Assembly: GCF_047730175.1 (NCBI RefSeq) | Contig: NZ_CP159833.1 | Coordinates: 2,356,001-2,420,000 of the forward strand | Source of the DNA: Marifrigoribacter sp047730175 | GTDB taxonomy: Bacteria; Bacteroidota; Bacteroidia; Flavobacteriales; Flavobacteriaceae | Direction of reading: 5' to 3' | Length of the DNA stretch: 64,000 bases | Shown: positions 17,601 to 26,877 of the stretch, one piece after another | Layout of the letters: each line of letters begins with the position of its first letter | Numbering within the stretch: the first letter of the stretch is position 1 | The notes under the pieces: model-generated | Told to the model about the DNA's origin: nothing | The model's database searches: none | Seen by the model: only the letters and a program-made list of their open reading frames with translations | Position numbers and translations under genes: made by a program

Positions 17601-20600
17601 AGGCGGAATTGTAACTGGCGGAATTGATGGAGATACATATACGATCACAGCAGAAAATGCAAATACGTGTACAGCTACCTCAGCAAATTTCATTAATGAT
17701 ACGGATGCACAATTAGCAACACCAGATGCGCCATTAGTAACAGTAACCCCAGCAGATTGTGATAATGGAGCGGTAGTAACAGTAACAAATTACGATTCAG
17801 GATTAACCTATACCTCTACAGCCTCAGGCTTAATAGTAGGAGCAGGAGGAATTGTAACTGGCGGAATTGATGGAGATATCTATACGATCACAGCAGAAAA
17901 TACAAATACGTGTACAGCTACCTCAGCAAGTTTCATTAATGATACGGATGCACAATTAGCAGCACCAGATGCGCCATTAGTAACAGTAACGCCAGCAGAT
18001 TGTGATAATGGAGCGGTAGTAACGGTAACAAATTACGATTCAGGATTAACCTATACCTCTACAGCCTCAGGCTTAGTAGTAGGAGCAGGAGGAATAGTAA
18101 CTGGCGGAATTGATGGAGATACATATACGATCACAGCAGAAAACACAAATACGTGTACAGCTACCTCAGCAAATTTCATTAATGATACGGATGCACAATT
18201 AGCAACACCAGATGCGCCATTAGTAACAGTAAGCCCAGCAGATTGTGATAATGGAGCGGTAGTAACAGTAACAAATTACGATTCAGGATTAACCTATACC
18301 TCTACAGCCGCAGGCTTAATAGTAGGAGCAGGCGGAATTGTAACTGGCGGAATTGATGGAGATACATATACGATCACAGCAGAAAATGCAAATACGTGTA
18401 CAGCTACCTCAGCAAATTTCATTAATGATACGGATGCACAATTAGCAACACCAGATGCGCCATTAGTAACAGTAAGCCCAGCAGATTGTGATAATGGAGC
18501 GGTAGTAACAGTAACAAATTACGATTCAGGATTAACCTATACCTCTACAGCCGCAGGCTTAGTAGTAGGAGCAGGAGGAATAGTAACTGGCGGAATTGAT
18601 GGAGATACATATACGATCACAGCAGAAAATGCAAATACGTGTACAGCTACCTCAGCAAATTTCATTAATGATACGGATGCACAATTAGCAACACCAGATG
18701 CGCCATTAGTAACAGTAAGCCCAGCAGATTGTGATAATGGAGCGTTAGTAACAGTAACAAATTACGATTCAGGATTAACCTATACCTCTACAGCCGCAGG
18801 CTTAATAGTAGGAGCAGGCGGAATTGTAACTGGCGGAATAGATGGAGATATCTATACGATCACAGCAGAAAACACAAATACTTGTACAGCTACCTCAGCG
18901 AGTTTCACCTTTGAAGATGATACGCAATTATTAGTGCCAACACCAACGGTAACAGTAAGCCCAGCAGATTGTGATAATGGAGCGGTAGTAACGGTAACAA
19001 ATTACGATTCAGGATTAACCTATACCTCTACAGCCTCAGGCTTAGTAGTAGGAGCAGGAGGAATAGTAACTGGCGGAATTGATGGAGATATCTATACGAT
19101 CACTGCAACAAGTGCAGCTACGTGTACAGCTACTTCAGCGAATTTCATTAATGATACGGATGCACAATTAGCAGCACCAGATGCGCCATTAGTAACAGTA
19201 ACGCCAGCAGATTGTGATAATGGAGCGGTAGTAACAGTAACAAATTACGATTCAGGATTAACCTATACCTCTACAGCCGCAGGCTTAATAGTAGGAGCAG
19301 GAGGAATAGTAACTGGTGGAATTGATGGAGATACATATACGATCACAGCAGAAAATACAAATACTTGTACAGCTACCTCAGCAAATTTCATTAATGATAC
19401 CGATGCACAGTTAGCAACACCAGATGCGCCATTAGTAACAGTAACGCCAGCAGATTGTGATAATGGAGCGGTAGTAACAGTAACAAATTACGATTCAGGA
19501 TTAACCTATACCTCTACAGCCGCAGGCTTAATAGTAGGAGCAGGAGGAATAGTAACTGGTGGAATAGATGGAGATACATATACGATCACAGCAGAAAATA
19601 CAAATACGTGTACAGCTACCTCAGCGAGTTTCATTAATGATACGGATGCACAATTAGCAGCACCAGATGCGCCATTAGTAACAGTAACGCCAGCAGATTG
19701 TGATAATGGAGCGGTAGTAACAGTAACAAATTACGATTCAGGATTAACCTATACCTCTACAGCCTCAGGCTTAGTAGTAGGAGCAGGAGGAATAGTAACT
19801 GGCGGAATTGATGGAGATACATATACGATCACAGCAGAAAATGCAAATACGTGTACAGCTACCTCAGCAAATTTCATTAATGATACGGATGCACAATTAG
19901 CAGCACCAGATGCGCCATTAGTAACAGTAAGCCCAGCAGATTGTGATAATGGAGCGGTAGTAACGGTAACAAATTACGATTCAGGATTAACCTATACCTC
20001 TACAGCCGCAGGCTTAATAGTAGGAGCAGGAGGAATTGTAACTGGCGGAATTGATGGAGATATCTATACGATCACAGCAGAAAATGCAAATACGTGTACA
20101 GCTACTTCAGCGAGTTTCATTAATGATACGGATGCACAATTAGCAGCACCAGATGCGCCATTAGTAACAGTAACCCTAGCAGATTGTGATAATGGAGCGG
20201 TAGTAACGGTAACAAATTACGATTCAGGATTAACCTATACCTCTACAGCCGCAGGCTTAATAGTAGGAGCAGGAGGAATAGTAACTGGTGGAATAGATGG
20301 AGATACATATACGATCACAGCAGAAAATACAAATACTTGTACAGCTACCTCAGCGAGTTTCATTAATGATACGGATGCACAATTAGCAACACCAGATGCG
20401 CCATTAGTAACAGTAACGCCAGCAGATTGTGATAATGGAGCGGTAGTAACAGTAACAAATTACGATTCAGGATTAACCTATACCTCTACAGCCGCAGGCT
20501 TAATAGTAGGAGCAGGCGGAATTGTAACTGGCGGAATTGATGGAGATACATATACGATCACAGCAGAAAATGCAAATACGTGTACAGCTACCTCAGCAAA

Positions 20601-23600
20601 TTTCATTAATGATACGGATGCACAATTAGCAACACCAGATGCGCCATTAGTAACAGTAAGCCCAGCAGATTGTGATAATGGAGCGTTAGTAACAGTAACA
20701 AATTACGATTCAGGATTAACCTATACCTCTACAGCCTCAGGCTTAATAGTAGGAGCAGGAGGAATTGTAACTGGCGGAATTGATGGAGATACATATACGA
20801 TCACAGCAGAAAATGCAAATACGTGTACAGCTACTTCAGCGAGTTTCATTAATGATACGGATGCACAATTAGCAGCACCAGATGCGCCATTAGTAACAGT
20901 AACCCCAGCAGATTGTGATAATGGAGCGGTAGTAACGGTAACAAATTACGATTCAGGATTAACCTATACCTCTACAGCCTCAGGCTTAGTAGTAGGAGCA
21001 GGAGGAATAGTAACTGGCGGAATTGATGGAGATATCTATACGATCACTGCAACAAGTGCAGCTACGTGTACAGCTACTTCAGCGAGTTTCATTAATGATA
21101 CGGATGCACAATTAGCAGCACCAGATGCGCCATTAGTAACAGTAACCCTAGCAGATTGTGATAATGGAGCGGTAGTAACAGTAACAAATTACGATTCAGG
21201 ATTAACCTATACCTCTACAGCCGCAGGCTTAATAGTAGGAGCAGGAGGAATAGTAACTGGTGGAATTGATGGAGATACATATACGATCACAGCAGAAAAT
21301 ACAAATACTTGTACAGCTACCTCAGCAAATTTCATTAATGATACCGATGCACAGTTAGCAACACCAGATGCGCCATTAGTAACAGTAACGCCAGCAGATT
21401 GTGATAATGGAGCGGTAGTAACAGTAACAAATTACGATTCAGGATTAACCTATACCTCTACAGCCGCAGGCTTAGTAGTAGGAGCAGGAGGAATAGTAAC
21501 TGGTGGAATAGATGGAGATACATATACGATCACAGCAGAAAACACAAATACGTGTACAGCTACTTCAGCGAGTTTCATTAATGATACGGATGCACAATTA
21601 GCAACACCAGATGCGCCATTAGTAACAGTAACGCCAGCAGATTGTGATAATGGAGCGGTAGTAACAGTAACAAATTACGATTCAGGATTAACCTATACCT
21701 CTACAGCCTCAGGCTTAATAGTAGGCGCAGGAGGAATTGTAACTGGCGGAATTGATGGAGATACATATACGATCACAGCAGAAAATGCAAATACTTGTAC
21801 AGCTACTTCAGCGAGTTTCATTAATGATACGGATGCACAATTAGCAGCACCAGATGCGCCATTAGTAACAGTAACCCTAGCAGATTGTGATAATGGAGCG
21901 GTAGTAACAGTAACAAATTACGATTCAGGATTAACCTATACCTCTACAGCCGCAGGCTTAATAGTAGGAGCAGGAGGAATAGTAACTGGTGGAATAGATG
22001 GAGATACATATACGATCACAGCAGAAAATACAAATACTTGTACAGCTACCTCAGCGAGTTTCATTAATGATACGGATGCACAATTAGCAGCACCAGATGC
22101 GCCATTAGTAACAGTAACGCCAGCAGATTGTGATAATGGAGCGGTAGTAACAGTAACAAATTACGATTCAGGATTAACCTATACCTCTACAGCCGCAGGC
22201 TTAATAGTAGGAGCAGGCGGAATTGTAACTGGCGGAATTGATGGAGATACATATACGATCACAGCAGAAAATGCAAATACGTGTACAGCTACCTCAGCAA
22301 ATTTCATTAATGATACGGATGCACAATTAGCAACACCAGATGCGCCATTAGTAACAGTAAGCCCAGCAGATTGTGATAATGGAGCGGTAGTAACAGTAAC
22401 AAATTACGATTCAGGATTAACCTATACCTCTACAGCCGCAGGCTTAATAGTAGGAGCAGGAGGGATTGTAACTGGCGGAATTGATGGAGATACATATACG
22501 ATCACAGCAGAAAATACAAATACGTGTACAGCTACTTCAGCAGAATTCACATACGATGATGATGTACAATTGTTAGCGCCAAATGATTTAATTATTGAGA
22601 GCATTGATCAAGAAGTATGTGCTGATGAATATATTTCTATTGAATTTGAAGGACCAATAGGTATAAATGAAGAAATAGAAATTTACTTAAATGCAGATTT
22701 AACATTAGTTGCAAATCCTGCAACTGCATCTGTTACATCATGGCAATCTTTAGATTTATTTACAACATCTGGAAGTTTATGGGCAGTCTTAAGTGATAGC
22801 AGTACCAGTTGTAACTCTAATGTTTTAGAGATTCCATTTACGGTTTCAGACTGTGCTGACTTAACAATTACTAAGGCCGTGAGTAATAATTCTCCAAATG
22901 TAGGAGACACAATTGACTTTGTTATAACGGTGACTAATTTAGGGGCAAGTAATGCAACAGGTGTAATTATTGAGGAACTATTACCTTCAGGTTATGACTC
23001 ATCAACAGCAACAATAGTTGCCTCAGCAGGTATTTATGATTTAGTGACTGGTAATTGGTCAATACCATTGATTACTAGTGGTACTTCAGAAACCCTAACA
23101 TTAACGGTTGCAGTTAATTCAGAAGGAAATTATACAAATTGTGCTTCCATAACTAGTTTAAATGAAATAGATCCAGACCAAAATAATAATATTGCTTGTG
23201 TCTCTGTAGATCCTGTTTATCAATCTGATTTAGAGATAATTAAAATAGTAAGCAATGATATTACTTATGTTGGGGATACTGTTCAATTTACTATAGCATT
23301 AATGAATAATGGACCAAGTAACGCTTCTGGTGTTACAGTGATGGAGCTTTTACCTTCTGGTTATACTTTTATTTCTAGTAATGTAGGCCCAGATTATAAT
23401 GAAATTACAGGGATTTGGTATGTTGATAATATTATTAATGGAGAGACGCTTTATTTGAATATAACAACCCGAGTAAATGCAACTGGAGAGTATATGAATT
23501 GTGCTGAAGTTCTTGATTCAAACATAGTGGATCCTGACCCTACGAACAATAGTGATTGTACTGAAACAAATCCAATACCATTAATTGATTTATCTGTTAT

Positions 23601-24279
23601 AAAAGTGGCAGATGATATGAATCCTGAGCCTGAAGATGACGAGATTACCTTTACTATTACAGTTACCAATGATGGTCCTAGTGATGCTACAGGGGTTGAA
23701 ATTATTGATGTTTTAGCTTCGGGTTATGAATTTATAAGTTCTTTTGCTGAAGTAGGATTATATGATGAAAATACAGGTATTTGGACCATAGGTACGGTAC
23801 CAAATAATATAACCTATTATTTAGATATTACCGTATTAGTATTACCAACGGGAGAATATTTAAATACCACGGAAGTTATTTCAGCTAATGAGGAAGATAT
23901 TGATTCTACACCAGACAATAGTATTAATACGGAGGATGATTATTCTGAAGTATTAATAAATCCTATTGTAATCATTACAATACCAGATGTTATTACAGCT
24001 AATGACGATGGTGTAAATGATGTGTTTGATATTGATAATTTAGAAGCCCTTTACCCTAACTACAAAATGGAAATATACAATAGATGGGGTAATCAAGTAT
24101 ATGATTATACACACAATGGAAATTCAAGTACTGAACCATTATGGTGGAATGGATATTCTGATGGAAGATGGAATATTGCTGAAGGAGAAAGATTACCTAC
24201 TTCCACTTACTACTACATCATTTATTTTAATGATGGAAATAGAAAGCCTCAAACAGGATGGGTATATTTAAATAGATAG
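14647..24279 (+). CDS. Giant 3210-aa repeat adhesin with GEVED, 27 Ig-like repeats, DUF11 and type B (CHU_C) T9SS sorting domain
   Basis: Domain order: signal peptide (1-20, ending ASAQ); the N-terminal domain shared with the two preceding genes; GEVED region ending GEVEDYQVTIQ (about 340); an SdrD/CnaB-like domain (about 350-455, ISGTVEDDNGNPIPGV); 27 tandem ~81-aa repeats (about 463-2644); three DUF11-like domains (about 2734-3090); and a C-terminal CHU_C/gliding-motility-associated domain from about 3110 (ITANDDGVNDVF, IYNRWGNQVY, YYYIIYF). The last is the type B T9SS signal, so the protein should be exported by the T9SS and held at the surface. Proteins of this kind (SprB, RemA-like) are adhesins and gliding tracks. 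The immediately downstream PorP/SprF and OmpA genes are the usual partners of type B substrates. Each repeat has two Cys, suggesting one disulfide per unit. Confidence 0.92.
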   Translation: MKRALLILCLFFASLFASAQSYNPYVNQGIVSPAPLLPLEFNGSGELSFNIGNTGSDPLPLVINQEMSLIITLSKGIPNEVDPLAALGGTWLIYFDWTYDAGITTYTGIQNQEISGSDSGDITIAYKVITNTSSSVVSNGFNINLQPPPYTNGIQSTDDDSVSSYTYVLATDYGDAPASYLEASHDINIYKSGGEYTKYIYLGSSVDPETANQPSAIADGDDTNDTDGDMTPSEDDEDGVIFPSLILGTTVDIPVEITINNDNGSNNGFLNAWIDWNGDDDFDDAGEKIITNQFFFTSGTTNYSVTVPGDAIITQPTFARFRVGNFNIASSGLDDFGEVEDYQVTIQSANSGTISGTVEDDNGNPIPGVILSLDDGNPTTTNLDTTTAIDGSYSFTVIPGDYIIEETQPADYTNVSDGDAIVDGVDDTETNDGSTTNDTIPVSLASGETDSGNDFIESCLVPPTPTVTVSPADCDNGAVVTVTNYDSGLTYTSTASGLVVGAGGIVTGGIDGDIYTITATSAATCTATSANFTFEDDTQLAAPDAPLVTVTLADCDNGAVVTVTNYDSGLTYTSTASGLVVGAGGIVTGGIDGDIYTITAENANTCTATSASFTFEDDTQLLVPTPTVTVSPADCDNGAVVTVTNYDSGLTYTSTASGLVVGAGGIVTGGIDGDIYTITAENANTCTATSASFINDTDAQLAAPDAPLVTVTLADCDNGAVVTVTNYDSGLTYTSTASGLVVGAGGIVTGGIDGDTYTITAENANTCTATSANFINDTDAQLATPDAPLVTVTPADCDNGAVVTVTNYDSGLTYTSTAAGLVVGAGGIVTGGIDGDTYTITATSAATCTATSASFTFEDDTQLLVPTPTVTVSPADCDNGAVVTVTNYDSGLTYTSTASGLVVGAGGIVTGGIDGDIYTITAENTNTCTATSASFTFEDDTQLLVPTPTVTVSPADCDNGAVVTVTNYDSGLTYTSTASGLVVGAGGIVTGGIDGDTYTITAENANTCTATSANFINDTDAQLATPDAPLVTVTPADCDNGAVVTVTNYDSGLTYTSTASGLIVGAGGIVTGGIDGDIYTITAENTNTCTATSASFINDTDAQLAAPDAPLVTVTPADCDNGAVVTVTNYDSGLTYTSTASGLVVGAGGIVTGGIDGDTYTITAENTNTCTATSANFINDTDAQLATPDAPLVTVSPADCDNGAVVTVTNYDSGLTYTSTAAGLIVGAGGIVTGGIDGDTYTITAENANTCTATSANFINDTDAQLATPDAPLVTVSPADCDNGAVVTVTNYDSGLTYTSTAAGLVVGAGGIVTGGIDGDTYTITAENANTCTATSANFINDTDAQLATPDAPLVTVSPADCDNGALVTVTNYDSGLTYTSTAAGLIVGAGGIVTGGIDGDIYTITAENTNTCTATSASFTFEDDTQLLVPTPTVTVSPADCDNGAVVTVTNYDSGLTYTSTASGLVVGAGGIVTGGIDGDIYTITATSAATCTATSANFINDTDAQLAAPDAPLVTVTPADCDNGAVVTVTNYDSGLTYTSTAAGLIVGAGGIVTGGIDGDTYTITAENTNTCTATSANFINDTDAQLATPDAPLVTVTPADCDNGAVVTVTNYDSGLTYTSTAAGLIVGAGGIVTGGIDGDTYTITAENTNTCTATSASFINDTDAQLAAPDAPLVTVTPADCDNGAVVTVTNYDSGLTYTSTASGLVVGAGGIVTGGIDGDTYTITAENANTCTATSANFINDTDAQLAAPDAPLVTVSPADCDNGAVVTVTNYDSGLTYTSTAAGLIVGAGGIVTGGIDGDIYTITAENANTCTATSASFINDTDAQLAAPDAPLVTVTLADCDNGAVVTVTNYDSGLTYTSTAAGLIVGAGGIVTGGIDGDTYTITAENTNTCTATSASFINDTDAQLATPDAPLVTVTPADCDNGAVVTVTNYDSGLTYTSTAAGLIVGAGGIVTGGIDGDTYTITAENANTCTATSANFINDTDAQLATPDAPLVTVSPADCDNGALVTVTNYDSGLTYTSTASGLIVGAGGIVTGGIDGDTYTITAENANTCTATSASFINDTDAQLAAPDAPLVTVTPADCDNGAVVTVTNYDSGLTYTSTASGLVVGAGGIVTGGIDGDIYTITATSAATCTATSASFINDTDAQLAAPDAPLVTVTLADCDNGAVVTVTNYDSGLTYTSTAAGLIVGAGGIVTGGIDGDTYTITAENTNTCTATSANFINDTDAQLATPDAPLVTVTPADCDNGAVVTVTNYDSGLTYTSTAAGLVVGAGGIVTGGIDGDTYTITAENTNTCTATSASFINDTDAQLATPDAPLVTVTPADCDNGAVVTVTNYDSGLTYTSTASGLIVGAGGIVTGGIDGDTYTITAENANTCTATSASFINDTDAQLAAPDAPLVTVTLADCDNGAVVTVTNYDSGLTYTSTAAGLIVGAGGIVTGGIDGDTYTITAENTNTCTATSASFINDTDAQLAAPDAPLVTVTPADCDNGAVVTVTNYDSGLTYTSTAAGLIVGAGGIVTGGIDGDTYTITAENANTCTATSANFINDTDAQLATPDAPLVTVSPADCDNGAVVTVTNYDSGLTYTSTAAGLIVGAGGIVTGGIDGDTYTITAENTNTCTATSAEFTYDDDVQLLAPNDLIIESIDQEVCADEYISIEFEGPIGINEEIEIYLNADLTLVANPATASVTSWQSLDLFTTSGSLWAVLSDSSTSCNSNVLEIPFTVSDCADLTITKAVSNNSPNVGDTIDFVITVTNLGASNATGVIIEELLPSGYDSSTATIVASAGIYDLVTGNWSIPLITSGTSETLTLTVAVNSEGNYTNCASITSLNEIDPDQNNNIACVSVDPVYQSDLEIIKIVSNDITYVGDTVQFTIALMNNGPSNASGVTVMELLPSGYTFISSNVGPDYNEITGIWYVDNIINGETLYLNITTRVNATGEYMNCAEVLDSNIVDPDPTNNSDCTETNPIPLIDLSVIKVADDMNPEPEDDEITFTITVTNDGPSDATGVEIIDVLASGYEFISSFAEVGLYDENTGIWTIGTVPNNITYYLDITVLVLPTGEYLNTTEVISANEEDIDSTPDNSINTEDDYSEVLINPIVIITIPDVITANDDGVNDVFDIDNLEALYPNYKMEIYNRWGNQVYDYTHNGNSSTEPLWWNGYSDGRWNIAEGERLPTSTYYYIIYFNDGNRKPQTGWVYLNR
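16033..22578 (+). repeat. 27 tandem 240/243-bp units in the giant adhesin gene
   Basis: I counted 27 in-frame units, recognised by ADCDNGA near the start, NYDSGLTYTSTA, GAGGIVTGGIDGD and TCTATSA near the end. Units beginning PDAPLVTV are 81 aa (243 bp); those beginning PTPTVTV are 80 aa. Variation is confined to a few positions: SGLVV/AAGLIV, DIY/DTY, ENANT/ENTNT/TSAAT, and FTFEDDT/FINDTDA. Most units are nearly identical even at silent sites. Shared private variants in distant units show that multi-unit blocks were copied. Confidence 0.95.
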
Positions 24280-24345
24280 ACAAACTTATAGAGAGGAGGT
24301 TGCAATATATTTCCTTTCTAATATTAATGTTAAGATTATAGTTTT

Positions 24346-25263
24346 ATGAAAAATTGTAGATTAATTTGGGGAGTAATTTTCGTGTTATCCTTTACGTCTG
24401 TACTTGGGCAACAAGATGCCCAATATACACAGTATATGTATAATATGAATATGTTAAACCCAGCGTATGCAGGATCTAGAGGGAATTTAAGTGTCGGTTT
24501 GTTAGGAAGGACTCAATGGGTGGGTATTGAAGGAGCTCCTCAAACCATAACTTTTTCTTTAAATAGCCCTGTGGGTAAAAATGTTGGTCTAGGTTTATCT
24601 GCTATTGCAGATATTCATGGACCGGTAAAAGAGCAAAATTTATATGCGGATTTTTCCTATACACTAAGAGTTTCTGATTTAGGAAGGTTAGCTTTTGGAG
24701 TAAAAGCTGGAGCTTCGTTCTTGGATGTGAATTTGTTATCATTAAATCCAAATGATCCTGAGTTTAGCAATACCTTATCTAATAATGTAAGCGAGGTATA
24801 TCCTAATATTGGAGCTGGTGCTTATTATTATAGTGATCGATTTTATTTAGGCCTATCAGTTCCAAATTTTTTGGAAAGAAAACACTTAAAAGATGACACT
24901 GGAATTGTAAGTACAGCTTCAGAAGAAATGCATTACTTTTTAACCTCAGGATATGTGTTTGAATTATCAGATGATTTAAAGTTGAAACCTTCAGTGTTGG
25001 TAAAAGCAGCATATGGAACACCATTATCGGTAGATGTATCTGCTAATATGTTGATGTATGAAGAATTTGAACTAGGAGTTTCATATCGTTTTGATGATTC
25101 TTTAAGTGCAATGGTAGGGTTTCAATTAACTCCAGGTATAAGAGCAGGATATGCATACGATTATACACTTTTAAATCTTGGAAATTACAATTCAGGTTCT
25201 CACGAAATAATATTACTGTTTGATATTCTGAAAAATAACCTTAAGAGTCCTAGATTCTTCTAA
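24346..25263 (+). CDS. PorP/SprF family outer-membrane protein
   Basis: This 305-aa protein has a signal peptide (ending VLGQ) and the typical PorP/SprF opening QDAQYTQYMYNMNMLNPAYAG. Alternating beta-strands follow, and the end (SHEIILLFDI) is typical of the family. These are outer-membrane beta-barrel-like proteins. SprF of Flavobacterium johnsoniae is needed for surface delivery of the adhesin SprB, and similar genes typically follow genes for type B sorting-domain substrates. Here the gene starts 66 bp after the 3210-aa adhesin, so it is the likely dedicated export or attachment partner. It is followed by an OmpA-family gene, completing the usual three-gene arrangement. Confidence 0.92.
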   Translation: MKNCRLIWGVIFVLSFTSVLGQQDAQYTQYMYNMNMLNPAYAGSRGNLSVGLLGRTQWVGIEGAPQTITFSLNSPVGKNVGLGLSAIADIHGPVKEQNLYADFSYTLRVSDLGRLAFGVKAGASFLDVNLLSLNPNDPEFSNTLSNNVSEVYPNIGAGAYYYSDRFYLGLSVPNFLERKHLKDDTGIVSTASEEMHYFLTSGYVFELSDDLKLKPSVLVKAAYGTPLSVDVSANMLMYEEFELGVSYRFDDSLSAMVGFQLTPGIRAGYAYDYTLLNLGNYNSGSHEIILLFDILKNNLKSPRFF

Positions 25264-25281
25264 ATGCTAATAATTAATCAC

Positions 25282-26877
25282 ATGAAAAAAAATATATTAT
25301 TTGTTGTCTTTCTCTTTTTAGTGAGCTTTTCTGCTTCTTCACAAGTCGAAGAACGTTATGAAATAAAACATTTAACCAATGTAAATACTAAGTATTCAGA
25401 TTTTGGGGTTTCATATTTTGGAGAGAATCAAGTGGTTTTTGCTTCTTCAAGGAAAGTAAGAAGTTTACGAAATCGTACTTGGAGAGAGAATTCTCAACCC
25501 TATTTAGAATTGTATCTAGGAAATATCGCTGAAAATGGAGAGATTTTAGATAGTGAATTATTTTCTTCTGAAATTAATACCCGTTACCATGAAGCCGATG
25601 TCGTTTTTACATCTAATCTGAAAACAGTTTATTTTACACGTAATAATTACTTTGAAAGAAACTATAAAAAAGATGATGATGGAATGAATCATTTAATATT
25701 GCTAAGAGCTCATATCGATGAAGATTGTGAATGGGGTAACATGGAAGAATTGACTTTTAATAGTGATTTATATTCAGTAGGTCATCCTACACTAAGTAAT
25801 GACGGTAAGATTCTTTACTTTGTGTCTGATATGCCAGGAGGTCACGGAAACACCGATATTTATTTTGTACACCTATCTGAAGACGGAACTTACGGAGAGC
25901 CTATAAATGCAGGGCCTATAGTTAACACCATGAGTCGTGAAATGTTTCCTTTTCTAAGTGAAAGTGGCGTCCTTTACTATTCTTCTGATGGTAAATCTGG
26001 GCATGGTAGTTTAGATGTCTTCAAGAGTACTGTTTCCGAAAATGGTACAGTATATACGATCCCTGAGAATTTGGGAAGTCAAATCAATAGTCCAATGGAT
26101 GATTTTTCCTTCGCCATAAATGAGGAGACCATGACAGGGTATTTTTCCTCAAATAGAGGAGGAGGAAAAGGCCACGATGACATCTACTATTTTAAAGAAA
26201 ATCCGGCTCTTGTAGTTTGTAAACAATACGCTAATGGTCTAGTAAGAGATAAAAAATCTGGCGCTTTACTACCTAGAGCAATGGTCACTTTATATAAAGA
26301 TGGAATTGAAATTGAAAAAGTAATGACTGATGATAATGCAAGATTTGCCTTTACAGTAGAATGTGAATCCAATTATAAAGTAGTTGGAACAAAAGAAGGT
26401 TATTCTGAAGATAGTGAAGAATTTATTACTTCAGTTGAAACTGAACTCGAATTAGATCTTACACTAGACTTGAAGGACGAAGATATTGTTGAAATTAATG
26501 GTAAAGATTTTATAAAGATTGATCCAATTTATTTCGATCTAAATAAATCATTCATACGACCTGATGCATCAATTGAACTTGAAAAGGTAATAGCCGTTAT
26601 GAAACGTTACCCACAAATGATTGTACAATTAGGTTCTCATACAGATAGCCGAAATACACATAAGTATAATGAGGCTTTATCTGGTCGAAGAGCCGCTTCA
26701 TCTTTAGAATATATTATATCTAAAGGGATTGAAAGGGCAAGAATCTTTGGTTCAGGTCATGGAGAAACACAATTAGTTAATGGTTGTTCTGATGGAGTAA
26801 AATGCTCTAAAGATGAACATCAACAAAATAGAAGAACTGAATTTGTGGTTATTAGATATAACAATGGTATAAAGTGA
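25282..26877 (+). CDS. OmpA-family lipoprotein-like protein with PD40 repeats
   Basis: I place the start at the ATG at 25282, since it is followed directly by a good signal peptide (MKKNILFVVFLFLVSFSASSQ); an upstream Met at 25264 abuts the PorP stop. The mature part has WD40-like PD40 beta-propeller repeats (about 50-310; LYFVSDMPGGHGNTDIYF, LYYSSDGKSGHGSLDVF, YFSSNRGGGKGHDDIYYF). A carboxypeptidase-regulatory-like domain follows (about 320-400). The C-terminal OmpA domain (about 415-530) has YFDLNKSFIRPDA, LGSHTDSR and RRTEFVV and should bind peptidoglycan. Such proteins accompany PorP/SprF at type B substrate loci and probably tie the adhesin complex to the cell wall. Confidence 0.92.
   Translation: MKKNILFVVFLFLVSFSASSQVEERYEIKHLTNVNTKYSDFGVSYFGENQVVFASSRKVRSLRNRTWRENSQPYLELYLGNIAENGEILDSELFSSEINTRYHEADVVFTSNLKTVYFTRNNYFERNYKKDDDGMNHLILLRAHIDEDCEWGNMEELTFNSDLYSVGHPTLSNDGKILYFVSDMPGGHGNTDIYFVHLSEDGTYGEPINAGPIVNTMSREMFPFLSESGVLYYSSDGKSGHGSLDVFKSTVSENGTVYTIPENLGSQINSPMDDFSFAINEETMTGYFSSNRGGGKGHDDIYYFKENPALVVCKQYANGLVRDKKSGALLPRAMVTLYKDGIEIEKVMTDDNARFAFTVECESNYKVVGTKEGYSEDSEEFITSVETELELDLTLDLKDEDIVEINGKDFIKIDPIYFDLNKSFIRPDASIELEKVIAVMKRYPQMIVQLGSHTDSRNTHKYNEALSGRRAASSLEYIISKGIERARIFGSGHGETQLVNGCSDGVKCSKDEHQQNRRTEFVVIRYNNGIK

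Noticed and set aside
16033..22578. Repeat array considered as CRISPR or satellite DNA
   Set aside because: Units are 240/243 bp, contiguous without unique spacers, multiples of three and kept in one reading frame, so they are protein-coding repeats.
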